Source: Steromphala cineraria (taxonomy: Eukaryota > Mollusca > Gastropoda > Trochida > Trochidae). Taken from it: 64,000 nucleotides of DNA. Both the position numbers and the translations under genes were made by a program. Below the pieces are notes generated by a model. It was not told where the DNA came from. It searched no databases and saw only the letters and a program-made list of their open reading frames with translations. The stretch's first letter is position 1, and the number at the start of each line of letters is the position of its first letter. The stretch covers positions 51,579,575 through 51,643,574 of the forward strand of contig OU744725.1 in the NCBI GenBank assembly GCA_916613615.1, read 5' to 3'. Positions 24,119 through 34,800 of this stretch are shown one piece after another.

Positions 24119-27100
24119 GTGAGAATATGGTTCCTTTTAACATATATCTTACTTTCAGTAGTATTAAACATGCATAACAACAAAGAGAAACTCATTTTAT
24201 TGTCAAAGAATATTGTTTAACAGACGGTTATTTAGCCGATAATATAACATTATGAGTTAATTATTTAATGCAATAAAACTTTTCTAATAAAAAAAGGAAA
24301 TACAAATGAAGGTCCTATTTTGTTTGATGCACTTTACGAATAAAAAGGTAGTTTTAAAAAAATGTTACATATTGAATACGGTTCAACAATATTCATATTT
24401 TTTTAATGTATAATAGTTTTGCCATTGTTTTTATCTTTTTGTGATTTAATATAGGAGGACTTTATTATCTTATACTTAATGATAACAGATTTAATTCCTG
24501 AATTGTATTTGGAACAAAAGTAATATCAACAAATCGCAAATTTTGCGAGCATTACATCCGTAGTGCTTCCCATTGCATGCGATTAATGCTAAGATTCAAT
24601 CAAAACACCGCAAATTGTACATTCTCTCAAGGATGAAGATATATAGAATATATGTCGATATATATGTTTTCGATAGTGTAACCGTTGCGTATTTTGATGT
24701 GAACAGGTTTTCTTATCAGTTGACTGCTTTGTGAGTTGTTCTGTAGCTATGATCAGTGTGTCGTAAATCTATTTGAGAAGTATTTCAATACCTATTTACA
24801 CAACAAGAACGAAATTTTGTGAATGAAATTACTTTAAGGCAGGTAAATAATAATGCCATATATGGCAGGGGCATATTGGATTACCCTCGGTTGTCCGTAC
24901 GTCCATCCGTACGTACGTACGTAACCACTCTATACAGGGTATTGTTTATCCACTTCTCCTAAAAAACCATTCAACAGATTTAATTGAAATCGCACACATG
25001 GCTTTGAGTCATCCTAAGGGTGTGCATCTCATATTTTGTTTTTCAATTTTGTTTTTTCAAATTTCTGTCATGTTGAACTGAAGTGAATTTTGGGGCAAGT
25101 GAAAGTTCATAGTAGTGTGATAGGGGGTGTTGTTTATCCGCTTTTCCTAAAAAACCATGCAATGGATTTAATTTAAATTGAACACATGGCTTATAGGCAT
25201 CCTAAGGGTGTGCATATCATATTGGGTTTTCAATTTTTGAAGTTTTTTCAAATTTATGACATGTTGAACTTAAATGAATTTTGGGGCGAGTGAGAGCTCA
25301 TATTGGTATGATAAGGGATGTGGTTTATCCACTTCTAAAAAAGTATACTGGATAGACTGCGCTGATCTTTCAAACATGCTTTATAGGTGTCCTAAAGGTG
25401 TGCACCTTATGTCATGTTTTGGGTATTTTTAATTTTCTACATTTTAATGTATGTTTGAACTTAAATGAAGCTAAAGATGTGCATCTCTTATTTTATTTTA
25501 AATTCTATGGTTGAAAACATTGAGGGCTTTGTTATTATCGGGGGCATCCGTGTCCCATGGACACAAATTTTCTAGTTTTAATGTTAAGTTCACCGGACAC
25601 TGGTATAAGTCACACACATTATCGGTATATTGATCAATACTTCCCCTGTTATAGAGACTATTGAAATCCTCGGCTAAAGCCCCGGCTGCAATTTATACAA
25701 ACAGGAAGAATATCGAACAATGTAAATCTAATACTCCTCATCGGTATCCGAGGAGGTTTATTGCAGGAAAAGATTATAAGGAAGTTCTTCGTCTAACTGG
25801 AGGACCCTATTGTCTCGTACTAACCCATTAAAGACGATTTCTTACGTTATAAAAACATCTGTTATAACATTGTGTTCAAAGTTAAAGGCACCACTTGATC
25901 GAGTTTCATCCGCCATTTTGTTCTTTCCCAAGCAGGAATAATCATGTGTGTGCTTGTGGACCAACTCTTCAAAAGCATCGGTGGTATAGCTGCAGCCCTG
26001 TTAAAAAGTGCAATATCCTTCAGTTATATCTGGGTCGTCGGTTTTGGTGTAAGTAATTTGCAGACTTGCTTAAGAATTGCATTGCTGATCATTTCCTGGT
26101 TCGAATGCAACATCCTGTATAGTTATAACCTCCGGGAGAATTTTATGGAATTAGGCAAGGAGATCATCTTCCCCACAAAGCTTTAAAGTAACATAATTAT
26201 ACTTGCATGCGGTTCGGGATGATATTTAGCTATTGAGAATATAGATACATCACTCTGTAGACAATTCTTTCGTCGAAACATTGATATCACATTTACATTT
26301 TTTCATCAACAATAACATACCTATTTCGACGTAAGAGCACAGTACCCCCAGTAAAAAGGGCATAGCATTTAACGAACCCGCTTTCAGTGACGTAATCATT
26401 ATGCTTGTAGGATTTATACCGTGTCTCAACTACCGTAAATTGTGTTCGATGGATATCAACTTTTGCAGCAACGAACATTTTATTCGGAGAAAACGAAAAT
26501 AAAATTTAGTCGTGCGCGACAAAGACGTTTTTCAAGCGTATATTTAGACACCGGAAGTTGCGAGATGGCCACACTTGATTCGTCTTTTTGTCGGGTGCCG
26601 TTTCGGTCAATTTGGTATATTATCTCCTATTTTATGAATTTTGGTCCGATTTTCCCTAGGTTGGTTGCAAAATTTTGCTAAAAATACAAGGAAAATAGTA
26701 AAATTACTTTTAAAAATATTGAACTCTGATTATGTTACTTTAAAAGTCAGTTTCCAAACTTACCTATTTAAGCCTTGCTGTAGAAACTCCACTTTTCTAT
26801 CCTTGTTCTCTAGCATACAATAAAGGAAAGGCTTAATCCAATTAGAACTACATATACATGGCGGTCTTTCTGTTGAAGTCCGTCGACTGTCAAATTTGTC
26901 GAGAGTAGCGCAGATCGATATATTTGACTTAAAGGGGCAGTAGCACGTTTTTGGGGGAATATAAGGTGATGTCAGGAAAATGAAAATTAATGGTTTCAAT
27001 TGAAAGACAATATATTTAAACTAAATGGAGCAGTAATAATTCAAATACATAACGTTTAGCCATGCGATTCCTTTTTCTTACAAAATTCACACAAAATGGC

Positions 27101-30100
27101 CGCCAATGGATTTTATGAAAAACTCTTCATACTTTGTCCTCTGACTATGGATGATTGGCTTGTGTAATGAGAATTTTGACACTGTCAAAATAATACATTT
27201 AGCATTCACTTACAATTATCAGTGAAAAATTTTAAATATAAAACTATCAAAAAACGTGCTACTGCCCCTTTAATGTCGCTTTTAATCAATCAGTGCAAGT
27301 ATTATAACACCGAAACAACCGAGAAACCATGAATCTGCATGAATCTGAAAGAGTTAGATGTATGCATAGATATTACTTTAACAGACCAAATATGTACAAA
27401 ATGATTAGGAACTTTATGAAAATTGTCCATCTCTTGCAAAATCATCATGTCTTTATTTAAGAATTAGGTCACATAACAGTAATGCTTCGTGTATCATTAA
27501 TGAACGTATCGGCTGTACATAAATTTATATTTTATGTTGTTTAAATGTAAATATGTATTGTACCTCTTATGCTGCAGTTGGCAGCCTCGGTGTAAATAAC
27601 GTACCGTTCAGCAGACCTTTTCTGTTCCCGAGCTTGCTTTGAATAATACACGATTAATATGAGGAAGACAATTATTGGCATTGGTGTATACTTATGCTTT
27701 GTAAAAAAAACTTTGTTGGCAACTTGACAGTAAATTTCTCAACTCAAGTCGTTTAATATCATTACAATTTCATGTGCATTATCGTTTAACAATTGTTTAT
27801 TGTATATGTGGAAAACAAAGTATCGATAAATTCAAACTCAAGTCATATGATAATCCTCATTACATTCTCTATGTATGATAACATTACATTCTCTAGTATG
27901 TATATTATATGTCAGTGAGCATTTCAGGCTAAACTTAATGATAACCATAATGCGATTTAATATCAAATTTCCTCCATCTTCTAGTTCATAATTCCCGGTC
28001 TGATCGGCGTGATTGCATCTTTTGTAAGGAATAGATGTGTAGTAAGTATACGTCTTACATAATCTATATAACAATTAACAAATAACAAACAGTTTTTTAT
28101 ATGAAGTCATAGTATTTACAAATGTTTACATGAAATTGTCGATCTAAGTTTGTTTAGATGGCGTCTTAAATACATTAAAGTATCATGTGATTATATATAC
28201 CGTGAAAAGAATTCTCTAAAGCAAAATAAAGCAAATCATTGAAATTTGCTGAGTGTTTCTGGATGAATGTTCCTGATCTATTAAACAATGTCTAAAGCAA
28301 ACGTAGAGATGTTCAACTTTTCAGTATTTTCTATGATACTATTGGCAGTTTTTTAAAACAACTTTTCTCATCCTGTCTCAGGGTTCGAACGTTACGCTAA
28401 CTCCACTAATTTATACCCTGGGTTCAGAAGCTAGTTTCGCTCGCTCGGCCCGACTTGGGATAAAGTGAATCAAATTATTTTCTCGCCACCTTATCGATAA
28501 AATTTCAACGAGAAAACGATTTGATTGGCTATATCCCAAGTGAAGGCCGTGCGAGCGAATCTAGCTTCTGATCCCAGGGTACAGATTAGTGTAACGTTCG
28601 TACCCTGAGACAGGATGAACTTTTCTTTAAATGAGACTGTCGACAAAGTGTTGTATGAAGGCTTGGACAATATGGTAACCAAATCATGATATGTCGACGC
28701 TGGTCACAATCATTCTCTCCCCACAGATACATATCAAGTCATGAAATGTTGATACAGCCTCTGTTCTAACTAGCCAAAATCCTTGGGTTCCGGCAGTTTC
28801 CCCTGGCGGAAAAAAATTGCAAGTCATTCCATTTGAATTTCTGTATCAAATGACAACGCTTCATATCACAATGAAGCTTCATATCACAATGCTTTTGTCA
28901 CGATGCAGTATCTGAAATGATGATTTTAAAACCGCGTCGCTGATTACACAACCAACTTTGATTGTCTCCAATCAGGTATATCCCATTCTATTCCACAGAG
29001 TCGGCGTAACAGAACAGGGGCTGTATCAACATTTCATAACTTGATCTGCCTCTGTGGGGACATCTTCCTTCGCAGAGCCTAAAAGGCCAGTTTCCAAACT
29101 GTCATTTTATGCCTTGCTGCATAGCCTTGAGTTTTCTGTGCTTGCTCTCTACTCTGTAGGGGCACTATAGCAGCACAGAAAAGTAAAGTCTCTGCAGCAA
29201 GGCATAAAATGACAGTTTGGAAACTGGCCTTTTAGGCTCTGCATAGGAAGATGCTGTGGGGAGAGAATGGTCATATTGAAAAACAAAACTTGTCACTGAG
29301 CTTTATGGAAGTTTATCTCACTTACAAATAAAACTATTTGTGTACGTTATATATTATTGCGGTTTCAGTATATAATACAGATGATACTTGCTGTCACGGC
29401 TATGGTGGTGATGGGAATTCTGTTTATGATTGCACGCCTCGGTCTGTCTTTCCTCTCTGTGTTTGGCTTCACAAACTGCGCGGACGTCCTTGGACTATGC
29501 GTGTGCAGGTAAGAATATGTAAATATATACACTTATGAAATTAATGGGACAGCAAGCACGTTTTTAATTTTAGGTAAAACAGATCTCAGGATACATTTTA
29601 CTAATTGCAAGACAATGGTTTAAATAAAAAATGGCAGTCCTTAATCAAAACAATCACAAAGCGTTATCTTTCACGAATTCATTTCGCTATCTAAAATGAC
29701 TGAAAGGTGTCCGCACAAAAATGGCCGCCTACGGGTTTTGCCTGATAATTTTACTAGATAATTTCGTTTTCGACTTACGAAATTCGGGTGGAGTCATGAG
29801 ATCTTTGATCCTCTGAAGAAGGAACATTTGGCAAAAACTTTTTAATTGGTTAAAATTTGAAGAAATTAGAAAGATATGCTACAGTCCCTTTCAATTTAGA
29901 ACACTAAGGTCTTCAAGGCTTTGCTTTGACCTAAAAGGCACTGTCATAAATCCCTTAGGGAATCGATGACATTAACGAGAGAAAACGCATGTGACCTAAA
30001 TAATCTATATCCATAATTGAAAGGACCTTTGAACGACCTGTGGGATCGATCTGTGAGTGAGCGTTTATACCGCATTCTCTCTTACATGATCTTACCCTTG

Positions 30101-30686
30101 TTTGAATTAGACCAAATTCGAATCCCTTTGAAGTTTTTAGCCAATTACAACACTTTTCGCATTGAAAGGGTGGTCTATATCGGAATGCCTTTGTCGTGAT
30201 TCAGGAGCTAAAATATTGATTTAGGACCTCGACTAACTCTGATTGCATCCAATCAGGCTTCTCCCATTCTGGCCCACTAACTCGGGTAATTTGAGCAGAG
30301 GCTTGATGAACACTTTATGACTTGATCTACCTCTGTGTGGAGAGAATGTGCCTACACTTGCAGTATATTCGTTTCTGGACCCAATGAATACAACATTTTT
30401 CTCTTTTCTTTCTTTCTCAATCAAATACAATTGTTGATCTGTCCATTGAAAAGCGATATTGACTTGTAAACTTGATGATTGATTACTAAATTATAAATAT
30501 TCATGCAACTGATCCATGTTTTCTTTTGACAGTAACGGAATTAAACCTAATTTACCAATGGGCGAAAGCTGTGGCAACATGGACGTTTTTATGTCTATGG
30601 CTGATGGAACCACTGTCATGGCGGTCGTGGGTTGGATGGGCAGTCTGGCTGCCTTCATGGTCGGGCGAAGGCTTGCTTTTTCTTAA
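24049..30686 (+). CDS. Unrecognised 171-residue four-transmembrane protein, five exons
   Basis: Spliced coding exons: 24049-24118, 25936-26048, 27985-28023, 29369-29508 and 30533-30686. They sum to 516 nt, with all four introns GT-AG and matching phases (1, 0, 0, 2). The ATG has an in-frame TGA nine bases upstream; a five-codon upstream frame starts at 24024. The product starts MNAKNKKITNIANGII and has hydrophobic segments at about residues 10-30, 48-74, 76-105 and 147-165. Between the third and fourth lies a loop with cysteines 111, 118, 120 and 134. There is no cleavable signal peptide. A four-pass membrane protein with N- and C-termini on the same side is the natural reading; the layout recalls small tetraspan families such as MS4A, but I see no diagnostic motif. 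All four introns carry mobile elements. Confidence 0.72.
24885..25572 (-). mobile_element. Pearl-like element with ~180-bp units and CCGTACGT microsatellite
   Basis: Begins near TTGTCCGTACGTCCATCCGT (24888) and continues with (ACGT)n. Three diverging units of about 180 bp follow, each with GGTGTGCATCTCATATT-type and TGAATTTTGGGGC(A/G)AGTGA words. It ends near GGGGGCATCCGTGTCCCATG. It occupies intron 1 of the four-TM gene. Confidence 0.6.
25936..26048 (+). CDS. Four-TM gene, coding exon 2
   Basis: Acceptor TTCTTTCCCAAGCAG. Encodes residues 24-61: GIIMCVLVDQLFKSIGGIAA to SYIWVVGFG. Donor GTAAGT at 26049. A donor two bases earlier in the exon would shift the next exon out of frame. Confidence 0.72.
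26187..26739 (+). mobile_element. TTAA-flanked MITE, family T2
   Basis: TTAA at 26183-26186 and 26740-26743, with inverted ends AGTAACATAAT. The interior matches 1187-1749 in reverse complement, although the extreme ends differ between the two copies. Lies in intron 2 of the four-TM gene. Confidence 0.7.
26745..26832. repeat. Half of a family F2 foldback element
   Basis: GTCAGTTTCCAAACTTACC, AAGCCTTGCTGTAGAAACTC and TCCTTGTTCTCTAGC resemble the left arm of 29061-29253 and 51751-52009. The second arm is missing. Confidence 0.5.
26933..27269 (+). mobile_element. Intact TTAA-flanked MITE, family T1
   Basis: TTAA at 26929-26932 and 27270-27273, with ends AGGGGCAGTAGCACGTTTTT and AAAAACGTGCTACTGCCCCT. 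Interior collinear with 10789-11144. Lies in intron 2 of the four-TM gene. Confidence 0.9.
27985..28023 (+). CDS. Four-TM gene, coding exon 3 (39 nt)
   Basis: Acceptor CTCCATCTTCTAG. Encodes FIIPGLIGVIASF, completing the second hydrophobic segment. Donor GTAAGG. Confidence 0.65.
28369..28617. mobile_element. Foldback element, family F1, exact 9-bp duplication
   Basis: A 249-bp palindrome with ~100-bp arms starting CATCCTGTCTCAGGGTTCGA and closing with CCCTGAGACAGGATG. Flanked on both sides by AACTTTTCT (28360-28368 and 28618-28626). Long arms and a 9-bp duplication are typical of Mutator-like elements. Confidence 0.92.
28711..29268. mobile_element. Foldback element, family F3, carrying a nested F2 insertion
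   Basis: Arms begin CATTCTCTCCCCACAGATAC and include CATGAAATGTTGATACAGCC, matched in reverse at 29011-29060 and 29254-29268. The right arm is interrupted by the F2 element at 29061-29253. Flanks GGTCACAAT and GGTCATATT are an imperfect 9-bp pair. Lies in intron 3 of the four-TM gene. Confidence 0.8.
29061..29253. mobile_element. Foldback element, family F2, nested in F3
   Basis: 193 bp with inverted arms CATCTTCCTTCGCAGAGCC / GGCTCTGCATAGGAAGATG, each containing AAAAGGCCAGTTTCCAAACT. An exact 9-bp duplication, CTGTGGGGA, lies at 29052-29060 and 29254-29262. Confidence 0.92.
29369..29508 (+). CDS. Four-TM gene, coding exon 4
   Basis: Acceptor GCGGTTTCAG. Encodes YIIQMILAVTAMVVMGILFM then IARLGLSFLSVFGFTNCADV and LGLCVC. 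An alternative acceptor at 29381 would remove only YIIQ. Donor GTAAGA. Confidence 0.72.
29545..29889 (+). mobile_element. Diverged TTAA MITE related to family T1
   Basis: TTAA at 29541-29544, then GGGACAGCAAGCACGTTTTT; the right end is GCTACAGTCCCTTTCAA, a mutated TTAA. It keeps AAAATGGCCGCC and GAATTCATTTCGCTA-like words from family T1. Lies in intron 4 of the four-TM gene. Confidence 0.65.
30030..30350. repeat. Partial family F3 element
   Basis: Right arm AACACTTTATGACTTGATCT, ACCTCTGTGTGGAGAGAATG and an internal GATTGCATCCAATCAGGCTT match F3 at 28960-29060. The left arm is not clear. Confidence 0.55.
30533..30686 (+). CDS. Four-TM gene, coding exon 5 with stop
   Basis: Acceptor TTTTCTTTTGACAG. 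Completes a serine codon, then NGIKPNLPMGESCGNMDVFM, a hydrophobic run (TTVMAVVGWMGSLAAFMVG) and RRLAFS before TAA. No obvious AATAAA within the next few hundred bases. Confidence 0.72.
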
Positions 30687-30699
30687 GAAGTATGTAGGG

Positions 30700-31175
30700 G
30701 TGATTTAATATGGCCAACGATCACGAAAGACCAACGGAATACTAATGCATCAATGCGTATTGATACTTGAGGGTCGAATCGAATCTCTCAGTGCTTAGAA
30801 AGTCGTATGTAATCAAAGTTAGTTGTGCAATGGGTATTGATGCTTAAGGGTCAACTCGAATCTTTCAATGTTAAGATAATCGTAAGCCAATGTTAATGCA
30901 TGGTACCTATAGCCATCTTAAAACTAAGAGAGCTTCGAAAATCCAGGCATTGATGTATCACTAGTATAACCGTTCGCCAGAGTGTCCACTATGATTAATA
31001 TAAATATTCATTCATGGTTTTTTGTTTTATATCTTTTTTGAAAATGACTACCTAACAAATAACATTATGTTATTACACTGATGATCAATTGTTGTAAAAC
31101 CGGAAATAGCATATGACTCAATGGCACTTGTAATAATCTATTGAATCTATTTGATATCCAGTTTTAATTTAACCA
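30700..31175. other. Gap after the four-TM gene
   Basis: AT-rich; may include the 3' UTR. Nothing else recognised. Words such as 'aaagtcgtatgtaatcaaagttagttg' and 'agataatcgtaagccaatgtt' suggest short local duplication. Confidence 0.35.
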
Positions 31176-31184
31176 TGGCTGTCG

Positions 31185-31262
31185 CATTCTCTCCACACAG
31201 AGGCAGCTCAGTCATACCCGAGTTAGCTTGCTCGCACTGAGCTGCCTCTGAGGGAGAGAATG
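31185..31262. mobile_element. Short F3-type foldback element
   Basis: 78-bp hairpin: CATTCTCTCCACACAGAGGC ... GCCTCTGAGGGAGAGAATG. Flanked by TGGCTGTCG and TAGCTGTCG, a 9-bp duplication with one mismatch. Confidence 0.85.
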
Positions 31263-31362
31263 TAGCTGTCGTTATCACATGATTATTTATCTTAAATGTA
31301 TTGGTCATTGAAGATCAAAATCATTTTGTAAGGTTGTCTTTATTCCAAAACAATCTAGAAAA

Positions 31363-32320
31363 AATAGAGCCATTGGCTCTGTAGCTCATCAGGCATCATA
31401 TCAAGTTTGTTTAATACAGGCCAGATGAGCTAAAAATGAAACTGATGTTACCTATTGCAAGAAAACCTATAAAAAATTACAAAACAAATGTAACGATTTC
31501 GGAATAAATGTCCTTACCCAAATGATTTATTATTATTCAACACTTTCTAGATCGCCAATATCAGACAGTGAAAGATGTCCACACTAAAATATCCAAGGAG
31601 AAATAAATATGCCATAGACTGTCATCTAATGGAGAAAAATAGGTTTTTAAGATTGTGACCCCTGTGACCCTATCTGTGGTCATGGGGTCACGAAACCTAC
31701 AGTTTAGAATCCCAATTGGTCAAGGAGTCTACATGCAGTCTTTCAGCTCAATAGACCTTTTGGAGCTAAAGATGATGAAAATAAGTTTTTAAGGTTGTGA
31801 CCCCTGTGACCCTATTTGGGGTCATGGGGTCACGAAATCTATAATTTAGAATCCCCATTGGCCAACGAGTCTGCACACATAATTTCAGCTCTCTAGACCT
31901 TTTGGAACTTAAGAAAAGATGAAAATAGGTTTTTAAGGTTGTGACCCCTGACCCTATTTGGGGTCACAGGGTCAACAAATGTACAAATTAGAATCCCCAT
32001 TGTCCAAGGAGTCTGCATATATCATTATTAACTCTCTAGACCTTTTGGAACTGGAGAAGAAGATGAAAATAGGTTTTAAAGGTTGTGACCCCTGCGACCC
32101 TATTTGGGGTCACAGGGTCACCAAAGTTACAAATTAGAATCTCCATATGCTAAGGTACCTGTACACAAAATTTCAGCTCTCTAATGTGTATGGTTCATGA
32201 GGAGAAGTCGAAAGTGTCAAAAGTTTACGGACGGACGACGGACGGACGGACGACGGACGGACGCCGGACGACGAGCTGCCATAAGCCCATCTGGACTTTC
32301 AGTCCTGATGAGCTAAAAAT
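31363..32320 (+). mobile_element. Pearl-like composite element, second copy
   Basis: GGCTCTGTAGCTCATCAGG at the left and CCTGATGAGCTAAAAATC at the right. About four 142-144-bp units keyed on GACCCCTG (31657, 31799, 31943, 32087), then ACGGACGGACG-type microsatellite (32227-32270). Same family as 15296-16178. A short piece with its own GATGAGCTAAAAATG end lies at 31363-31440. Confidence 0.7.
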
Positions 32321-32329
32321 CATACACCA

Positions 32330-32791
32330 AACCAGGATGTCACCGTAGTTCTGTCACTCTTTGTTCACCTGATGAAGAAGCCTTGAAACGTCGAATGCAA
32401 ATACAATAAAGAAGTTGTTATCCATACTACTCTTTGTCATATATTGATACCTCCTGAAAGAAGCCCGATCATAGATGTTTAAACCTTTTCAAATTCAAAT
32501 AATCCTAACTGCCATTTATCAATTTCGCTATTATTCAGGATTAAATTTGTAAAATGGAGGATTATCATAACGCCGCGAAAAAGTCGTATTGTGTCAGTAA
32601 GTTTTGGGTTTGTGAATATTCGACAATCAGGCAAGTTATCCCATACGGTCTGGGAAACTTCAAACTGCCCAATCGCCGACAGGGTGTTGTAAAATATAGA
32701 ACTTCAACTTTTATGAAAGCTTGATTCAATCATGATAGGGTATTTTTTCCCGTAGTTTATTTGAGTCTCAATGGAAACCAAGGGAGATTAC
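32330..32791. other. Gap with a possible retroelement 3'-end motif
   Basis: Contains CACCTGATGAAGAAGCC followed by TTGAAACGTCGAATGC (about 32368-32400), a motif style common at Penelope-like or LINE ends. Otherwise unrecognised. Confidence 0.3.
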
Positions 32792-33048
32792 CATCCTGTC
32801 TCAGGGTACGAAGGCTAACTCCACTAATCTGTACTCTGGGTTCAGAAGCTAGATTCGCTCGCTCGGCCTTGACTTGGGATATAGCCAATCAAATCGTTTT
32901 TTCGTTGAAATTTTATCGAGAAGGTGGCGAGAAAATAATTTGATTGGCTATATCCCAAGTCGGGCCGCGCGCGCGAAACTACCTTAATTCTGAACCCAGG
33001 GTAGAAATTAGTGGAGTTAGCGTAACGTTCGAATCCTGAGACAGGATG
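32792..33048. mobile_element. Foldback element, family F1
   Basis: Arms CATCCTGTCTCAGGGTACGA and its inverse, 257 bp. Flanks GGAGATTAC and GGAGATGAC form a 9-bp duplication with one mismatch. Confidence 0.9.
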
Positions 33049-33090
33049 GGAGATGACAGAAAAAAGTTTCAATCTGATGACAATGACACT

Positions 33091-33569
33091 GGCCCTGCTT
33101 GATTCGTCTAAGAGGCGTATACGCCTGTCACGTGTCCGGCGTTATCCGGGTCTGCAACAGACTGAAGTTGAATCAAGTGCGTCGGCGTATGCACAGGAAG
33201 TAATGAGCATACCTCATAGTAGCTTCAATAAACATCTTATTCATGTCAGACGAATCTTAATTTCAACATTTTTTCGAAATGTTGATAAAACATTAACTTT
33301 CGTTAAATGCGCTATATGTTTGCTTTTTATTCATACTAATAATTTTGATAAGTTATCATCAAAAGTATTCATGTTATAAATTTTTTTGGTGGAATGTCAC
33401 ACGGAAGATAGTTGTCCGCCATGATACGCCGGGTACGCACGTCTTTCAAACCGGCGTGTTGTGCACACGCCTAATGCGCACAGGGGTTACCAATAAAGTG
33501 CTTTGCACGTTTCGTCACTTCCTGCGGCGTACGCCTGATAGCACGCCGGGTTACCAATCAAGCAGGGCC
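33091..33569. mobile_element. TIR element GGCCCTGCTTGATT
   Basis: Ends GGCCCTGCTTGATTCGT and its inverse ATTGGTAACC...-side AATCAAGCAGGGCC, with sub-terminal GGCGTATACGCCTG / GGCGTACGCCTG. 479 bp. No clear target duplication. A related fragment is at 12195-12365. Confidence 0.7.
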
Positions 33570-34032
33570 ACGGTTTAAGAGTGAAACGAAGGTGTTTCAA
33601 ACGAGTTTCATATTTCACGATATTGTTCTTTTTTATTGTTTCTTGTCTACCTACGCATCGAAAACAGTTTTACATACGTGAAGATTTAAGTCACACCTCC
33701 TAATTTGCATCTGTTAATGCCTACTTGTAACCTTGCCATGATCCAAGCTTCATTAATTTTGATGTTGAGAATCCATTACTTTACAGCTAGTTCTAACCAA
33801 CTATAACTAGAATATATATTGTATCACACATATTTATGATAAGGAAGGAGATTCCGTTTGAAGATTACATTACAACCCAATGATATGGTAATGTCAAACA
33901 TTTGAGAACATTGTTTTTGCAGGAATCTTTTTAAATAATGATTATTTCACATTGAAACGTATTTCATTCATTAAAGAAAAAGTTTGGACACAAGTCGACC
34001 AAGATAGCAAAACCTTTACAGCATTTATCTTA
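33570..34032. other. Gap
   Basis: Nothing recognised. Confidence 0.35.
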
Positions 34033-34797
34033 AGCTGGGTTTACACTTGCACGACTCTCGAATCCGCATTGGCACGCATTAAATCGTGGCAATGCGTATC
34101 TTTGTCGTATCGTTATCGTGAATAATTCGTGAACTGCTCATGGATGCGTGCAAATGCGCGAAGAATTAACCAAATGTTTGGTTATTTCTTCACACACTCC
34201 AATGCGTGCCAGGTGCGCAAAGTATTCGTGAATTTGTCTCAACTTGTTTGTAACTTATTCTTGTAGTGTCATGAAATGCGTGCATAATTTTGTGTGTCAC
34301 GATAGAGATAAGACAAGGTTGGGCATTTCAAGCAATGCAATTTCAGGTACATCAACCATCTCTTCTCTTCAAGAAGCGCGATATCTTGGAAGTTATTCAT
34401 GGTGTTCACTCTGTGACAGTAGAGGATGAACTGATTTTAGGGTACTGCCCTTATATACCTCCAATGCGGGCAGTATCGTACACCATGCGGGACTAAAAAG
34501 GACACGAATTAGTCGAACCTGTGCGTGCAGTTGCGCCTACTGCGTACCAAAACGCAACTTAGTCGCAACAAATGCGTGAACAGAACGCAGCTTTGTCGTG
34601 GTTATGCGCCAATTGTTTGTGAAATGCCGGGTAAAATCGCAGCACGGAAAAAAAAAGTGAAGTGTGCTTGAATAATGCGCAAATGGGGGGGTGTACGCAT
34701 TGTTTTAATTGTTTTCAAAACAATGTTGCTTCGTCTATTGGCACGCACTAAAGTCTTGAAGTGCGGATCAAAAATGCGTGCAAGTGTAAAGCCACCT
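34033..34797. mobile_element. PIF/Harbinger-like MITE
   Basis: 765 bp between two TTA words (34030-34032, 34798-34800). Ends AGCTGGGTTTACACTTGCAC and AGGTGGCTTTACACTTGCAC (right end read on minus) are inverted. The interior is rich in AATGCGTG words and has no transposase. A 3-bp TTA duplication fits PIF/Harbinger; that is inference. Confidence 0.75.
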
Positions 34798-34800
34798 TTA

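Noticed and set aside
12195..33255. A shared peptide-like reading frame (SFNKHLI...VRRI) at 12.2-12.35 kb and 33.1-33.25 kb, suggesting a conserved small protein
   Set aside because: Differences between copies fall about equally on the three codon positions, and the 33-kb copy lies inside a TIR element, so it is non-coding repeat similarity.
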